Source: an uncultured Burkholderiales bacterium (GTDB lineage: Bacteria > Pseudomonadota > Gammaproteobacteria > Burkholderiales > Burkholderiaceae_C). Taken from it: 64,000 nt of DNA. Under the pieces are notes generated by a model. That model ran no database searches and was not told the DNA's origin. It saw only the letters and a program-made list of their open reading frames with translations. Positions 37,620-47,066 of the stretch are shown piece after piece; position 1 is the stretch's first letter, and each line of letters begins with the position of its first letter. The position numbers were made by a program, and so were the translations under genes. Where the stretch lies: NCBI GenBank assembly GCA_903932865.1, contig CAIZHQ010000016.1, positions 310,001-374,000 on the forward strand, written 5' to 3'.

Positions 37620-38465
37620 TCAACTATCGCTGGATGCCCAAGCTAACAAGGGATGGGCTTCCAAATTACTGCAAAGCCGGGCCAGAAAGAGGTCAGGGAC
37701 CGAAACTTTCGTGGTGCTGTCCATGCAATGGGCAAACACGGCACTGCCGGAACCCGTCATTCTGGATTTGAGACCGGCTTGGTTGAGGGCTTGAAGGGCT
37801 TGCTCAACACCGGGGCACAAAGCCTGCGCAACGGATTGCAGGTCATTGTGACCGAAGTCATATGTCTCTGCAGCGAAGTTCGACATTGTAGCAGCGTTTG
37901 AGTCTCGTTTGAGGTCTGGATGGGCAAAAATTTGAGAAGTATCGATGCCTTGGGGCGGCTTGACCACCCAAAAACGGGCGGCGGGCAGTTCGATCGGGGT
38001 GATTTTTTCTCCTACGCCTTCGACCCAGGCGTTGTGACCGCGCAGGAAAAATGGCACGTCGGCGCCCAATTGAAGTCCCAACTTTTCCAATGCGGGCAGT
38101 TTGAGATTCAGCCCCCACAAGCGGTTGAGTGCCAGCAGGCAAGTGGCCGCATCGGAGGAGCCGCCGCCCATGCCCGCTTGCGCGGGGATTTGTTTTTCAA
38201 CCGCAATGTGCACGCCATCGGTGCAGCCGGTCTGGTTCTGCAGCAGCTGGGCTGCGCGGGTGATCAGGTCCTGGGCGGGCAGGGCGAGGGTGAGGTCTTC
38301 GCGGCTGATGGCACCACCGGGCCGCTTTTCAAAATGAAGCGTGTCGCACCAGTCGATCAGCATGAAGACCGATTGCAGTTCATGGTACCCATCGGGGCGA
38401 CGGCCCGTGACGTGCAAAAACAAATTCAGTTTGGCCGGTGCAGGCACATCGTGCAGCGATTTCAT
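37620..38465 (-). CDS. ispE: 4-diphosphocytidyl-2-C-methyl-D-erythritol kinase
   Basis: 281 residues from ATG at 38465. GHMP kinase motifs: [10 protein letters not shown] near residue 8, the ATP loop [11 protein letters not shown] near 95, and the C-terminal M-T-G-S-G-S-A-V-F. It phosphorylates CDP-ME in the MEP isoprenoid pathway. It sits 43 nt downstream of lolB. Confidence 0.97.
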   Translation of the reverse strand: MKSLHDVPAPAKLNLFLHVTGRRPDGYHELQSVFMLIDWCDTLHFEKRPGGAISREDLTLALPAQDLITRAAQLLQNQTGCTDGVHIAVEKQIPAQAGMGGGSSDAATCLLALNRLWGLNLKLPALEKLGLQLGADVPFFLRGHNAWVEGVGEKITPIELPAARFWVVKPPQGIDTSQIFAHPDLKRDSNAATMSNFAAETYDFGHNDLQSVAQALCPGVEQALQALNQAGLKSRMTGSGSAVFAHCMDSTTKVSVPDLFLARLCSNLEAHPLLAWASSDS

Positions 38466-38508
38466 AGAGGGATTATCGCCAGGCTTGTCGTGTCCCAAAA
38501 AAGCCAGC

Positions 38509-39030
38509 TCAGCGGTCCAGCGCGATCCGCAGCACCGCACCGGGGCTGGGTTCACGCCGCTCTGCGTTGATGCGGCCTTGGGCGTGTGCCGACAAGTCAA
38601 CTTGCCAGCCGGGTGCCTCGGCGGGGCGGCCCGCCAGCCACTCGAACAAAGCCGCGATGGGCAATTCCGTCCCCGTCAGGCGAGCCCCCAGCCTTTGCAG
38701 ACTCGGGCTGTCCACTTGTTGCTGGCCTTGCGACAGGCGTGCGCCTTGGGGCGTCCATTCCAGGCGGGCCAGGGTGGTGCCGATGGGGCTGAGCAAGACC
38801 ATCTCGCCGGCTTGGGCCGAGCCTTGCAGCTCGAAACTGGCACTCAGCGATTCAGGGGGGGCCTTGAGCACCTGAATGGCCATGCGTCCGGACCAGTAGG
38901 CCTTGTCGTCTACAGGCATCATTCGGGGGGAGGCGCAGCCTGTCGCCAACAAGGTGCAGGACATGGCCAGCGCCAAAACCCGTCGCCGGCCGTTGCAGGG
39001 GGGTTCTTTGCCAAGTGGCCAGAGTTTCAT
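38509..39030 (-). CDS. lolB: outer-membrane lipoprotein receptor LolB
   Basis: 173 residues. A lipoprotein signal peptide ends with the lipobox L-L-A-T-G-C (Cys about 31). The mature part has the LolB-like W-S-G-R-M-A-I-Q-V and S-F-E-L-Q-G-S-A-Q-A-G-E-M-V-L-L-S-P-I-G-T-T. It accepts lipoproteins from LolA at the outer membrane. The start overlaps the stop of the upstream TPR gene (ATGA). Confidence 0.93.
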   Translation of the reverse strand: MKLWPLGKEPPCNGRRRVLALAMSCTLLATGCASPRMMPVDDKAYWSGRMAIQVLKAPPESLSASFELQGSAQAGEMVLLSPIGTTLARLEWTPQGARLSQGQQQVDSPSLQRLGARLTGTELPIAALFEWLAGRPAEAPGWQVDLSAHAQGRINAERREPSPGAVLRIALDR

Positions 39031-40772
39031 GGCTTGAATTCGAAGCGCTTTAAAGTCTCGACCAAGGTGTCGTTGTCGGCTTTGAGCAGCAAACCTTCGC
39101 GCCAGATCGCCTCGGCTTCCTGACGCTGTCCTGTGACCCACAAGACTTCACCCAGATGGGCTGCAATTTCTGCGTCAGGGCGGGCTTTGTAGGCCGCCTG
39201 CAATATTTTGAGAGCCTCGGCATATTGCCCTTGGCGAAACGCGACCCAGCCCAGGCTGTCCTGGATGTAGGCATCTTCGGGTGCCAGCTGCAGGGCCTGC
39301 GTGATCAGTTGGCGGGCTTCAACGAGACGGATGTTGCGATCGGCCAGGGAGTAACCCAAGGCGTTGAAGGCTTGGGGATCTTCGGGTTTGAGTTTGATCA
39401 AATCGCGCAGCAAGCTTTCCATGTCGTCAAAGCGTTTGAGCTTTTCGTTGACCAGAGCCAACTCCGACATCAAGTCGGTGTTTTGCGGCTGTGCAATCAG
39501 GGCTTGCTTGACCACGGTGTAAGCCTCGTCCAATTGCTTGTTGTCCCGCAACCACATGGACTGCACCAGAATTTTCCGCGTGGCCTGCTCAGCATTGGTG
39601 GTTTTGATTTGTGCGAGCACCTGTCTTGCTTCTTCCTTGCGACCTTGTTGTGTGAGCAAGTCGGCGCGGCGGCTGGCCAGCTTGATGGCGTCTGCATTGG
39701 GCGGCACCTGGGCCAGCCATTGCTCGGCTTGAGACAGTTGACCTTGGCGCTGTGCCATCTGGGCCAACGCCATCAGGGCCTCGGACAAACCGGTTGGCGT
39801 TTCCTTCTCCTGGCTGGCTTGGGCCAGTTCCACGTGCTTGCGCAGTTTTTCTTCAGCCTGGGCCAACTGGCCAGTTTCCTGCAGCAGCAAACCATGCACC
39901 AGCCAGCCATCCGCAAAGGAGGGGTGTTCGGCGTTCAGGCGGCCAAGTTGCCGCAAGGCTTCGGCCTGCTGGGATTGGGCGATGAGGTGCCGTGCATAGC
40001 CCATTCTCAATTCAGGCTGCACCGAGCCTTGCATCGCTTGAGCCAACAAAGGCTTCATTTCGGCCGGTGCCGCACCGGCCAAGCTCAGTGCCAGGATGAT
40101 GGGCCCAGGAGCCGATGCATCGGCCGCGTGTCCTTGTCGAGCGGCCTCAACGGCCAATGCCAGTTGGCCGGCTTCGCGCCGCATGCGCCCTACGGATGTC
40201 CATGCGGCGGCTGCTGTATTGCTTTGTTTCAAGGCCAAACTCAGGGCTTTTTCGACGGTGTCGGCGGCCATCTTCTTGTCTTGGACTCTGGCAAAAATGC
40301 GGGGCACCGAGGCAATGGCGTCATTTTGTTCCGCCGCAGGCAGCTCCCGGATCGAGACGATCAGGGCTTGCCCGGCTTCGTCTACCCTGTTCAGAGCCAG
40401 CAAAATTTGCAGTTTGTATCGGTTGGCTTCGGTGGCTTCGGGGATGGCGCTTTTCCAAGCCTGGACCGCTTGCAAAGCCGATTCGCCAGAGCGCGATTGC
40501 AAGGCCAGATCAACGGCGCGTTGGAACAGTGCCGGATCGCGGGTTTTGCGTGCGGCATCCAGGATGAAAGAAAACCCACTGCCCGGCGAGCCGCTGCGCA
40601 CGTTCAATTCGCCCAACAGCAATTGGTAAAACAAAGCTGCATCGAGTGCGGATTGTTGAGGGGTGCCTTTGTCCTTGAGCGGATTCGGGGTGCTGGTCAG
40701 AGGCTTGGCCGGTTGCGCCCAAGCGCTCCAGACACAAGTGGAGATGAGGGCAAGTCGAAACCAGAATTTCAT
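39027..40772 (-). CDS. TPR-repeat protein, periplasmic or secreted
   Basis: 581 residues from ATG 40772 (M-K-F-W-F-R-L-A-L-I). A signal peptide ends near S-A-W-A-Q-P. Multiple TPR units follow, clearest in the C-terminal half: P-E-D-P-Q-A-F-N-A-L-G-Y-S-L-A-D and P-E-D-A-Y-I-Q-D-S-L-G-W-V-A-F-R-Q-G-Q. It is the first gene of the TPR-lolB-ispE-tRNA-Gln-prs run and is translationally coupled to lolB. Homologues in this position occur widely in Burkholderiales; a role in envelope or lipoprotein assembly is possible but unproven. Confidence 0.9.
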   Translation of the reverse strand: MKFWFRLALISTCVWSAWAQPAKPLTSTPNPLKDKGTPQQSALDAALFYQLLLGELNVRSGSPGSGFSFILDAARKTRDPALFQRAVDLALQSRSGESALQAVQAWKSAIPEATEANRYKLQILLALNRVDEAGQALIVSIRELPAAEQNDAIASVPRIFARVQDKKMAADTVEKALSLALKQSNTAAAAWTSVGRMRREAGQLALAVEAARQGHAADASAPGPIILALSLAGAAPAEMKPLLAQAMQGSVQPELRMGYARHLIAQSQQAEALRQLGRLNAEHPSFADGWLVHGLLLQETGQLAQAEEKLRKHVELAQASQEKETPTGLSEALMALAQMAQRQGQLSQAEQWLAQVPPNADAIKLASRRADLLTQQGRKEEARQVLAQIKTTNAEQATRKILVQSMWLRDNKQLDEAYTVVKQALIAQPQNTDLMSELALVNEKLKRFDDMESLLRDLIKLKPEDPQAFNALGYSLADRNIRLVEARQLITQALQLAPEDAYIQDSLGWVAFRQGQYAEALKILQAAYKARPDAEIAAHLGEVLWVTGQRQEAEAIWREGLLLKADNDTLVETLKRFEFKP

Positions 40773-40842
40773 GGCTTCATCATAATCCAGCCACCCACTC
40801 ACGCGAACCTCGCTGCACAAGCCCCTTTTTGCTCCTTAGCCC

Positions 40843-41658
40843 ATGCCCGAACTCCCCGAAGTTGAAGTCACCCGCCTCAGTTTTGCCGACCGCATCGCCT
40901 CGGCCCACATTTTGGTGCTGCACCTGGGCAAGCCCCTGCGCTGGCCGTTGGGCGTGCCTGCTGCTGCCCTGGTGGGGCGGCAAATCTGGGGCGTGCGCAG
41001 GCGCGGCAAATACCTGCTGCTGGACTTGGACCAAGGCCTGCTGCTGGTGCACTTGGGCATGTCGGGCAGCCTGAACTTTGCCCCCACACAGCCCGAAGCC
41101 GGCCCGCACGACCACATGGATTTGGTGACCGACCGGGGCGTGTTGCGCCTGCACGACCCGCGCCGGTTCGGGGCGGTGGTCTGGGCGCCTTCCGAAGATT
41201 CTCCCCAAGCGCAAAAGTTGCTGGGGCGACTGGGTGTGGAGCCCTTGAGCGGCCAGTTCGATGTGACGGCCTTTGCACAAGCCCTAAAAAAACGCCAGTC
41301 GGCCATCAAACAGGTTTTGCTGGCGGGCGATGAGGTGGTGGGCGTGGGCAATATTTACGCCTCTGAAGCCTTGTTCATGTCGGGTATTCGTCCCACGACC
41401 AAAGCTTCGCGTCTGACCAAACCCCGGGTGGCTCGGCTGCATGCGGCCATCATTCAGGTGCTGAACCGAGCGGTGCAGCAGGGGGGCAGCTCGCTCAAGG
41501 ATTTTGTGAACGCCGAGGGCCGCACCGGCTACTTTCAGCTGGAAGCCGCGGTGTACGGCCGCGCGGGCGAGCCTTGCCGAGTGTGCGCCACACCCATCAA
41601 GTCCATGCTGCAAGGCCAGCGCACCACTTTTTACTGCCCCGCATGCCAGAAACCATGA
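40843..41658 (+). CDS. mutM: formamidopyrimidine-DNA glycosylase
   Basis: 271 residues. Catalytic P-E at residues 2-3 (M-P-E-L-P-E-V-E), the K near 57 in R-R-G-K-Y-L-L-L, the H-D-P-R-R-F-G segment near 104, the helix-two-turn-helix with G-V-G-N-I-Y-A-S-E, and a C-terminal zinc finger (C-R-V-C ... C-P-A-C) are all present. It excises 8-oxoguanine and ring-opened purines. It overlaps mutY by ATGA: both halves of the GO repair system are in one operon. Confidence 0.97.
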   Translation: MPELPEVEVTRLSFADRIASAHILVLHLGKPLRWPLGVPAAALVGRQIWGVRRRGKYLLLDLDQGLLLVHLGMSGSLNFAPTQPEAGPHDHMDLVTDRGVLRLHDPRRFGAVVWAPSEDSPQAQKLLGRLGVEPLSGQFDVTAFAQALKKRQSAIKQVLLAGDEVVGVGNIYASEALFMSGIRPTTKASRLTKPRVARLHAAIIQVLNRAVQQGGSSLKDFVNAEGRTGYFQLEAAVYGRAGEPCRVCATPIKSMLQGQRTTFYCPACQKP

Positions 41659-42683
41659 AGACTTTGCCCAAAGGGTTTGCCCGCCGCATGGTCGAGTGGC
41701 AGCGCCTGCACGGCCGCCAAGGCCTGCCTTGGCAAAACACCCAAGACCCTTACCGCGTCTGGCTGTCCGAGATCATGCTGCAGCAAACACAGGTGAGCAC
41801 GGTGCTGGACTACTTTCCCCGGTTTTTGACGCGCTTTCCCGATGTGGCCTCTCTCGCAGCTGCGCCGCAAGACGATGTGCTGGCGCTGTGGAGTGGTCTG
41901 GGTTATTACAGCCGCGCACGCAACCTGCACAAATGCGCCCAGGAGGTGATGGGGCGTTTTGGCGGGGCTTTTCCGCGCCGCGCTGAAGACCTGCAAACCT
42001 TGCCCGGCATTGGGCGATCGACCGCAGCGGCCATCGCGGCGTTCTGTTTTCAGGAGCGCGCAGCCATCTTGGACGGCAATGTCAAGCGCGTCTTGACCCG
42101 AGTGCTGGGCTATGGCGAGGATCTGGCGGTGAGCAAGAACGAAAAGGCCTTGTGGGCGCTGGCGCAAGACCTTTTGCCCGCCCAAGCCGCTGACATGCCG
42201 CGTTACACCCAGGCCTTGATGGACCTGGGCGCCACCGTGTGTTTGCCGCGCAAGACCCAGTGTGAGGCTTGTCCTGTGATCACAGGGTGCCAGGCCCGAG
42301 CGCGGGGAGAGCCGCTGGCCTATCCGGTCAAAACCCGCAAGCTCAAACGCAGCAGCATGACGCTCTGGCTGCTCTGGGCGGTCAATGCCCAAGGCCAGGT
42401 GTGGCTGCAAAAGCGGCCGGACAAGGGCATTTGGGCGGGCTTGTTCAGCTTGCCCGTGTTTGACTCTGAGGCGGATTTGCTGGCCGCTTGGGCAACGGGG
42501 CGAGACCCGCAGTTCGTCGCGCCATGGAAGCATGTGCTCACGCACCGCGATCTGCACCTGCACCCGATTCACATGCTGGGGTCTGAGGAGTTACCTCCGG
42601 TTGGTGAAGGGCAGTGGGTGGACGCCGATGTTTGGCCAAATTTGGGTTTGCCCGCACCCATCCGGGCCTTGTTGGGTTCCTGA
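41655..42683 (+). CDS. mutY: A/G-specific adenine glycosylase
   Basis: 342 residues from ATG 41655, overlapping the mutM stop; an in-frame ATG at 41643 would add four residues. Catalytic Glu is in [10 protein letters not shown] near residue 37, the HhH is [12 protein letters not shown], and the catalytic Asp is in L-D-G-N-V-K-R. The 4Fe-4S cysteines follow the C-x6-C-x2-C-x5-C pattern ([17 protein letters not shown]). The C-terminal NUDIX-like domain recognises 8-oxoG. It removes A opposite 8-oxoG. Confidence 0.97.
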   Translation: MKTLPKGFARRMVEWQRLHGRQGLPWQNTQDPYRVWLSEIMLQQTQVSTVLDYFPRFLTRFPDVASLAAAPQDDVLALWSGLGYYSRARNLHKCAQEVMGRFGGAFPRRAEDLQTLPGIGRSTAAAIAAFCFQERAAILDGNVKRVLTRVLGYGEDLAVSKNEKALWALAQDLLPAQAADMPRYTQALMDLGATVCLPRKTQCEACPVITGCQARARGEPLAYPVKTRKLKRSSMTLWLLWAVNAQGQVWLQKRPDKGIWAGLFSLPVFDSEADLLAAWATGRDPQFVAPWKHVLTHRDLHLHPIHMLGSEELPPVGEGQWVDADVWPNLGLPAPIRALLGS

Positions 42684-42774
42684 AAGTGAACTCAGCGTTG
42701 GTTTTGAAATTCAACAATCCGTAATGCATTTCGTTTAGGTAAAATCGCTTCATTCATTGACCGGAGAAATTTCC

Positions 42775-43788
42775 ATGTCCAAATCACCCACCAAAGCCCC
42801 AACGAAGGCGTTTGCCAGCCAGGCCGACCTGACTGAAAAGAAGATCACTTTTGAGCAGCTGAGCCAACACTGCTGGGCCTATACCGCCGAGGGTGACCCC
42901 AACTCAGGCGTGATCATCGGGGACCGATTCATCATGGTGAGCGACGCCACGGCCACCCCGGCCATGGCGCAGGACTTGATCAAGAAGATCCGCACCGTCA
43001 GCGACTTGCCCATCAAATACGTGTTGCTGACCCACTACCACGCGGTGCGCGTGCTGGGTGCCTACGCCTACGCCGCCGAAGGTGCGACAGAGATCATCGC
43101 CAGTGAAGGCACTTTGGGCCTGATCAAGGAGCGCGGCGCGCAAGACATGAAAAGTGAGATGGAGCGCTTTCCTCGCCTGTTCCGTGGCGCTGACAGCGTG
43201 CCCGGCCTGACCTGGCCGACCATGGTGGTGGGCGGCGGCAACCCCACCAAAGGCGAAGTGCCCGGCAAGCTCAGCATCAACCTGGGGGGCGTGGTGGTGC
43301 AGATCTGGCATCCGGGCCCAGGCCACACCCGTGGTGACACGATTGCTTGGGTGGAAGAAGAAAAAGTGTTGTTCTCTGGCGACCTGGTCGAGTACGAAGC
43401 CGGCGTGTACACGGGCGACGCCCAACTCGAAGAGTGGCCCGCGACGCTCGAAGCCCTGCGCGCCCTGAAGGCCGAGTTCATTGTGCCCGGCCGCGGCGAA
43501 GCCATGAAGGGCAACGCCAACGTCAACAAGGCGCTGGACTACACCAAGCGCTGGGTCGAGACCCTCTACAAAGCAGGTCAGGAAGCCGTGGCCGCCAAAA
43601 TGGACCTCAAAGCCGCCATGTCCCACACCCGCCAAAGCATGGACCCGATTTTTGGTCACGTGTTCATTTATGAACACTGTTTGCCGTTTGACGTGACCCG
43701 CGCTTACGACGAAGCCAGCGGCATCAAGAACCCTCGCATCTGGACCGCCGAGCGCGACATGGAGATGTGGAAAGCACTGCAAAACTAA
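42775..43788 (+). CDS. metallo-beta-lactamase-fold protein with altered metal motif
   Basis: 337 residues from ATG 42775. The MBL fold is recognisable from L-T-H-Y-H-A-V-R-V-L-G-A near residue 88, G-P-G-H-T-R-G-D-T near 184, F-S-G-D-L-V near 204, and the C-terminal His of F-I-Y-E-H-C-L. In normal enzymes the first motif is HxHxDH; here it reads H-Y-H-A-V-R, so the Asp and third His that bind the second zinc are missing. It may be a one-metal hydrolase or a non-catalytic relative, like the SoxH/quinoprotein-relay group. The partner and substrate are unknown. Confidence 0.85.
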   Translation: MSKSPTKAPTKAFASQADLTEKKITFEQLSQHCWAYTAEGDPNSGVIIGDRFIMVSDATATPAMAQDLIKKIRTVSDLPIKYVLLTHYHAVRVLGAYAYAAEGATEIIASEGTLGLIKERGAQDMKSEMERFPRLFRGADSVPGLTWPTMVVGGGNPTKGEVPGKLSINLGGVVVQIWHPGPGHTRGDTIAWVEEEKVLFSGDLVEYEAGVYTGDAQLEEWPATLEALRALKAEFIVPGRGEAMKGNANVNKALDYTKRWVETLYKAGQEAVAAKMDLKAAMSHTRQSMDPIFGHVFIYEHCLPFDVTRAYDEASGIKNPRIWTAERDMEMWKALQN

Positions 43789-43883
43789 GCCCTGCAGCGC
43801 CGCCGAACAATAACCCTGCCCCTCTTGGATCAGCGGATTTTTTGTGAGCGCTTTGCGACAGAACGGTTTTTCAAGCCCCACAC

Positions 43884-44735
43884 TCAGGGGCGGGTAAGGT
43901 CCAAAATGTCACGCTCATAGGCGCGCAAGCGCCGCGCCACACGGACGCGCTGCTCGGAAGTGGCCGTGTTGTGCAACTGCGCCAGGTTTTCGCAAGCGCG
44001 TTGCGACAGGCTTTGCAGCACAGCACGTTGTCCAACATCGGGCGACTGCAGCCAGCGCTGCCACACACCCCACAACTGCGCTTCGGCCTGGGCCTGTGTC
44101 ATGCCGGTTTGCGTGATCCGCTGAAGTGTCGACAGCAAGTCCTGTTGACGCCGCTGGCGATCACGCCGACCCCATTCGGCCGTCCAGGGGGACTGGGCTA
44201 ACTGCGTTTTGATCAGGTTGATTTGCGCCGCGTTCAATTCGCCATAAAAAGAGTTGTAGCGGCTCAATGCCTTGTCCAAGCGGCGTTCCATGCGGGCTTC
44301 GGTATCCCCTTGCAACCATTCCTTTTCCCACTCTTCGTTTTGACGCTCCCACTGCCGCGCCAGGTGGCTGAGCTGGCGTGGGCCCAATGCCATGGCGACA
44401 GGTGCGGCCTGCACCACCGCCTGGCGCATCAGGGTGTCGAGCCGGGTTTGCATCTCTTCCACCACGCGGCACAGTTGCCCAGGCTGCACCGGGCCTGCGC
44501 TCAGATCGGCCGTGCGTTGCAAGAGCGCAGCGTAGCCGGGCAGTTCTTCTTGGCGATGCCACAGGTAGAGCTTGTCAATCGATTCCTTGGCTGCAGGCGT
44601 TTGGTTGCTGCTGAACGAGACCGTGCTGTCGAGCCACCAAAAAGACAGCGTGGGCAACTGCTGGTAGCCGAGCTTGATGGCGCTGCAGGCGGGTAAAAGG
44701 AATAACGCCAAAACGGCGATGCCCAAGCGGATCAT
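43884..44735 (-). CDS. DUF6279-type lipoprotein
   Basis: 283 residues. A lipobox L-L-P-A-C-S is at residues 13-18. The mature protein is helical and charged, with L-G-Y-Q-Q-L-P-T-L-S-F-W-W-L-D near the start, the DUF6279 pattern, and many Arg/Gln/Glu residues. No catalytic motif was recognised. The start overlaps the upstream P-domain-like lipoprotein gene by 4 nt (ATGA), so the two are made together. Confidence 0.83.
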   Translation of the reverse strand: MIRLGIAVLALFLLPACSAIKLGYQQLPTLSFWWLDSTVSFSSNQTPAAKESIDKLYLWHRQEELPGYAALLQRTADLSAGPVQPGQLCRVVEEMQTRLDTLMRQAVVQAAPVAMALGPRQLSHLARQWERQNEEWEKEWLQGDTEARMERRLDKALSRYNSFYGELNAAQINLIKTQLAQSPWTAEWGRRDRQRRQQDLLSTLQRITQTGMTQAQAEAQLWGVWQRWLQSPDVGQRAVLQSLSQRACENLAQLHNTATSEQRVRVARRLRAYERDILDLTRP

Positions 44736-45241
44736 TGCAGTCCTTCGACTTGCATGGACCAGCCAACGAGGTAACCCATGGGGGTGTTGGAGACCGAGTT
44801 GTTATCGCGCACCCGCACGGTCCAATCACCTTTGAGACCACTGAAGGCCTGCAAACGGCTGACGGGCAGCGACTGGGTGAACAGTCGCCCGCTGATCAAA
44901 CAGGTGGCACCTGGCGTAGAGGTTGGAAGGTTCAGATCCAAGGTGGTTTGGTCGGGCAAGACCAGAAGGGCGCTCAATTCATCCATTTTCCGATGGTCAA
45001 GGCACAGGCTCACACTGGCCGCGAGAGGCTGTTGGATGGTGCAGGCGTTGAAGGTTCTGGGGACCGCTTGGGCGACCGTGTTGATGCTGTAGCCGCTTCT
45101 GTCTCCATCTGCATATTTGAGGGGCACCTCACACAGGGTGGTCGAGCCTCCAGATCGAGCCGGGTCACCCCCGCCACAGCCCGAGAGCAAGAAGCTGCCA
45201 GCCAAAGCGGCGTAAAAAAGCCGAAATCGAATTTGACACAT
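44732..45241 (-). CDS. lipoprotein with proprotein-convertase P-domain-like fold
   Basis: 169 residues with lipobox F-L-L-S-G-C-G-G-G (Cys about 22). The rest resembles the P/Homo-B jelly-roll: a C-terminal L-K-G-D-W-T-V-R-V-R-D-N-N-S, then G-Y-L-V-G-W-S-M-Q-V-E-G-L. Such domains usually follow a subtilisin protease, but here it stands alone, with internal cysteines probably paired. It is coupled to the DUF6279 lipoprotein. The function is unknown; an adhesion or assembly role is possible. Confidence 0.7.
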   Translation of the reverse strand: MCQIRFRLFYAALAGSFLLSGCGGGDPARSGGSTTLCEVPLKYADGDRSGYSINTVAQAVPRTFNACTIQQPLAASVSLCLDHRKMDELSALLVLPDQTTLDLNLPTSTPGATCLISGRLFTQSLPVSRLQAFSGLKGDWTVRVRDNNSVSNTPMGYLVGWSMQVEGLQ

Positions 45242-45349
45242 GGTGATTGCCCTTTTTGACGAATCATAGGCCCGATGCGAGGCAGCGATAATTTAACCAT
45301 GAGCGATGACCGCCTGAAACCTGTGGCCGAACCAGAAAGTGTGCCCCCC

Positions 45350-46756
45350 ATGACAGATCCCATTTTCCCCATCGACGTCGTCATCATGGCCGCCGGCAAA
45401 GGCACCCGCATGAAAAGCCGCTTGCCCAAAGTGTTGCACCGCTTGGCGGGTGTGACGTTGGTGCAGCATGTGCTGAACACCGCTGCGCAACTGAACGCCC
45501 GTTCGGCCGTGGTCATCACGGGGCACGGCGCTGACCAGGTGGAGCCGGTTTTGTTGGCCCCGGGCCAGGTGCTGGCGGTGCAGTGCGTGCGCCAAGAGCC
45601 GCAGCTGGGCACGGGCCATGCCGTGCAGCAAGCCGCGCCCGTGCTGGCCGACGATGGCGTGGTGGTGGTGTTGTCGGGCGATGTGCCCTTGACCCAGGCG
45701 GACACCCTGCAAGCGCTGATCGCCCAGTGCGGCGGCGACAAACTGGCGTTGCTCACGCTGGACATGGCCGACCCCACGGGCTATGGCCGCATCGTGCGCG
45801 AAGGCACTCAGGTGAAAGCCATCGTCGAACACAAAGACGCCAGCGAGGCGCAACGCCAGATTCAAGAGGTCTACAGCGGCATCATGGCCGTGCCTGCCCG
45901 CTGGCTCAAAGGCTGGCTGGGCCGCATTCACAACCAAAATGCCCAAGGCGAGTACTATCTGACCGATGTGGTCAAGCTGGCTGTGGCCGATGGTGTGCCG
46001 GTGGTGGCGCACAAGATCAACGACCCGGTGCAGGTGGCAGGCATCAACAGCCCGGTGCAACTGGCCGAGCTGGAGCGCGCCCACCAATTGCGTCAGGCGC
46101 ATCGCCTCATGGCGCAAGGCGTTCGCCTGAAAGACCCCGCCCGCTTTGATGTGCGTGGGCAGCTGGTCTGCGCCCAAGACGTTGAGATCGACGTGAACTG
46201 CATTTTTGAAGGCATGGTGTCTTTGGGCGAAGGCGTCAAGATCGGGGCCAACTGCATCATTGCCAACTGCAGCATCGCTGCGGGCGCGGTGATCCACCCT
46301 TTCACCCACATCGACGGCGAAAAACTCGGCGTGTCGGTGGGCGAGGGTGCACTCATCGGCCCATTTGCCCGCCTGCGTCCCGGCGCACAACTGGGCGCCG
46401 AAGTGCACATCGGCAACTTTGTCGAGGTGAAAAACTCCACCCTGGCCAAAGGTGCCAAAGCCAACCACCTGGCCTATCTGGGCGACGCCACCGTGGGCGA
46501 GCGCGTGAACTACGGTGCGGGCAGCATCACCGCCAACTACGACGGCGCCAACAAACACCGCACCGTGATCGAGGCCGATGTGCACATCGGCAGCAACTGC
46601 GTGCTCGTGGCCCCGGTGACGATTGGTGCACGTGGCACGGTGGGCGGGGGCTCCACCATCACCAAAAGCACCGAGCCCGGCAGCTTGAGCGTGGCGCGGG
46701 GCAAGCAGGTGAGCATTGCGAATTGGAAGCGGCCGGAGAAAAAGCCGAAAGCCTGA
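45350..46756 (+). CDS. glmU: bifunctional UDP-GlcNAc pyrophosphorylase / GlcN-1-P acetyltransferase
   Basis: 468 residues from ATG 45350 (M-T-D-P-I-F-P-I-D); an ATG at 45299 would add 17 residues. The N-terminal nucleotidyltransferase has A-A-G-K-G-T-R-M-K-S-R-L-P-K-V-L. The C-terminal left-handed beta helix shows the hexapeptide pattern and N-Y-G-A-G-S-I-T-A-N-Y-D-G, and a catalytic His-like K-A-N-H-L-A-Y-L-G-D. It makes UDP-GlcNAc. glmS lies 1.6 kb downstream with a small accessory stretch between. Confidence 0.97.
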   Translation: MTDPIFPIDVVIMAAGKGTRMKSRLPKVLHRLAGVTLVQHVLNTAAQLNARSAVVITGHGADQVEPVLLAPGQVLAVQCVRQEPQLGTGHAVQQAAPVLADDGVVVVLSGDVPLTQADTLQALIAQCGGDKLALLTLDMADPTGYGRIVREGTQVKAIVEHKDASEAQRQIQEVYSGIMAVPARWLKGWLGRIHNQNAQGEYYLTDVVKLAVADGVPVVAHKINDPVQVAGINSPVQLAELERAHQLRQAHRLMAQGVRLKDPARFDVRGQLVCAQDVEIDVNCIFEGMVSLGEGVKIGANCIIANCSIAAGAVIHPFTHIDGEKLGVSVGEGALIGPFARLRPGAQLGAEVHIGNFVEVKNSTLAKGAKANHLAYLGDATVGERVNYGAGSITANYDGANKHRTVIEADVHIGSNCVLVAPVTIGARGTVGGGSTITKSTEPGSLSVARGKQVSIANWKRPEKKPKA

Positions 46757-46773
46757 TGGGGTCAAATCAGCGA

Positions 46774-46808
46774 ACCAATCGAACGATTCATTCGTTTGGT
46801 GCTATATT
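46774..46808 (+). promoter_or_regulatory. toxin-antitoxin promoter with operator dyad
   Basis: ACCAATCGAA (46774-46783) and TTCGTTTGGT (46791-46800) form a dyad with one mismatch class in the middle (ACCAA-N-CGAA / TTCG-N-TTGGT). A TATATT -10 box follows at 46803-46808. The antitoxin ATG is at 46815, about where transcription should start, so the mRNA may be leaderless. This is the layout of an autorepressed type II toxin-antitoxin operon. Confidence 0.6.
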
Positions 46809-46814
46809 GGGGCC

Positions 46815-47066
46815 ATGCAAACCTTCACAGCCAACGAAGCCAAAACTCAGTTCGGCCATTTCATAGATGTCGCGCAGCGTGAGCCTGTACGCGTGATGCG
46901 CCGTGAACGGGTGGTCGGCGTCATGGTGTCTGCCCAAGACTATGAGGCCATGCGGGCTTTTTATGCCAACCGCCTACAGCACACCCTGGCCGAAACTGCC
47001 TCGCAGGCAGAGCAGGCCGGCATGACTCCTGAGTTGCTGGAAGACCTGTTGCGTGACGAGTCTTAA
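46815..47066 (+). CDS. Phd/YefM-type antitoxin
   Basis: 83 residues. The N-terminal half is the Phd/YefM DNA-binding fold: T-A-N-E-A-K-T-Q-F-G-H-F-I-D, then R-R-E-R-V-V-G-V-M-V-S-A-Q-D-Y-E. The C-terminal half, after L-A-E-T, would wrap the toxin. It overlaps the PIN toxin gene by 14 nt and sits behind a dyad operator. It neutralises and, with the toxin, represses its own promoter by analogy with the family. Confidence 0.9.
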   Translation: MQTFTANEAKTQFGHFIDVAQREPVRVMRRERVVGVMVSAQDYEAMRAFYANRLQHTLAETASQAEQAGMTPELLEDLLRDES

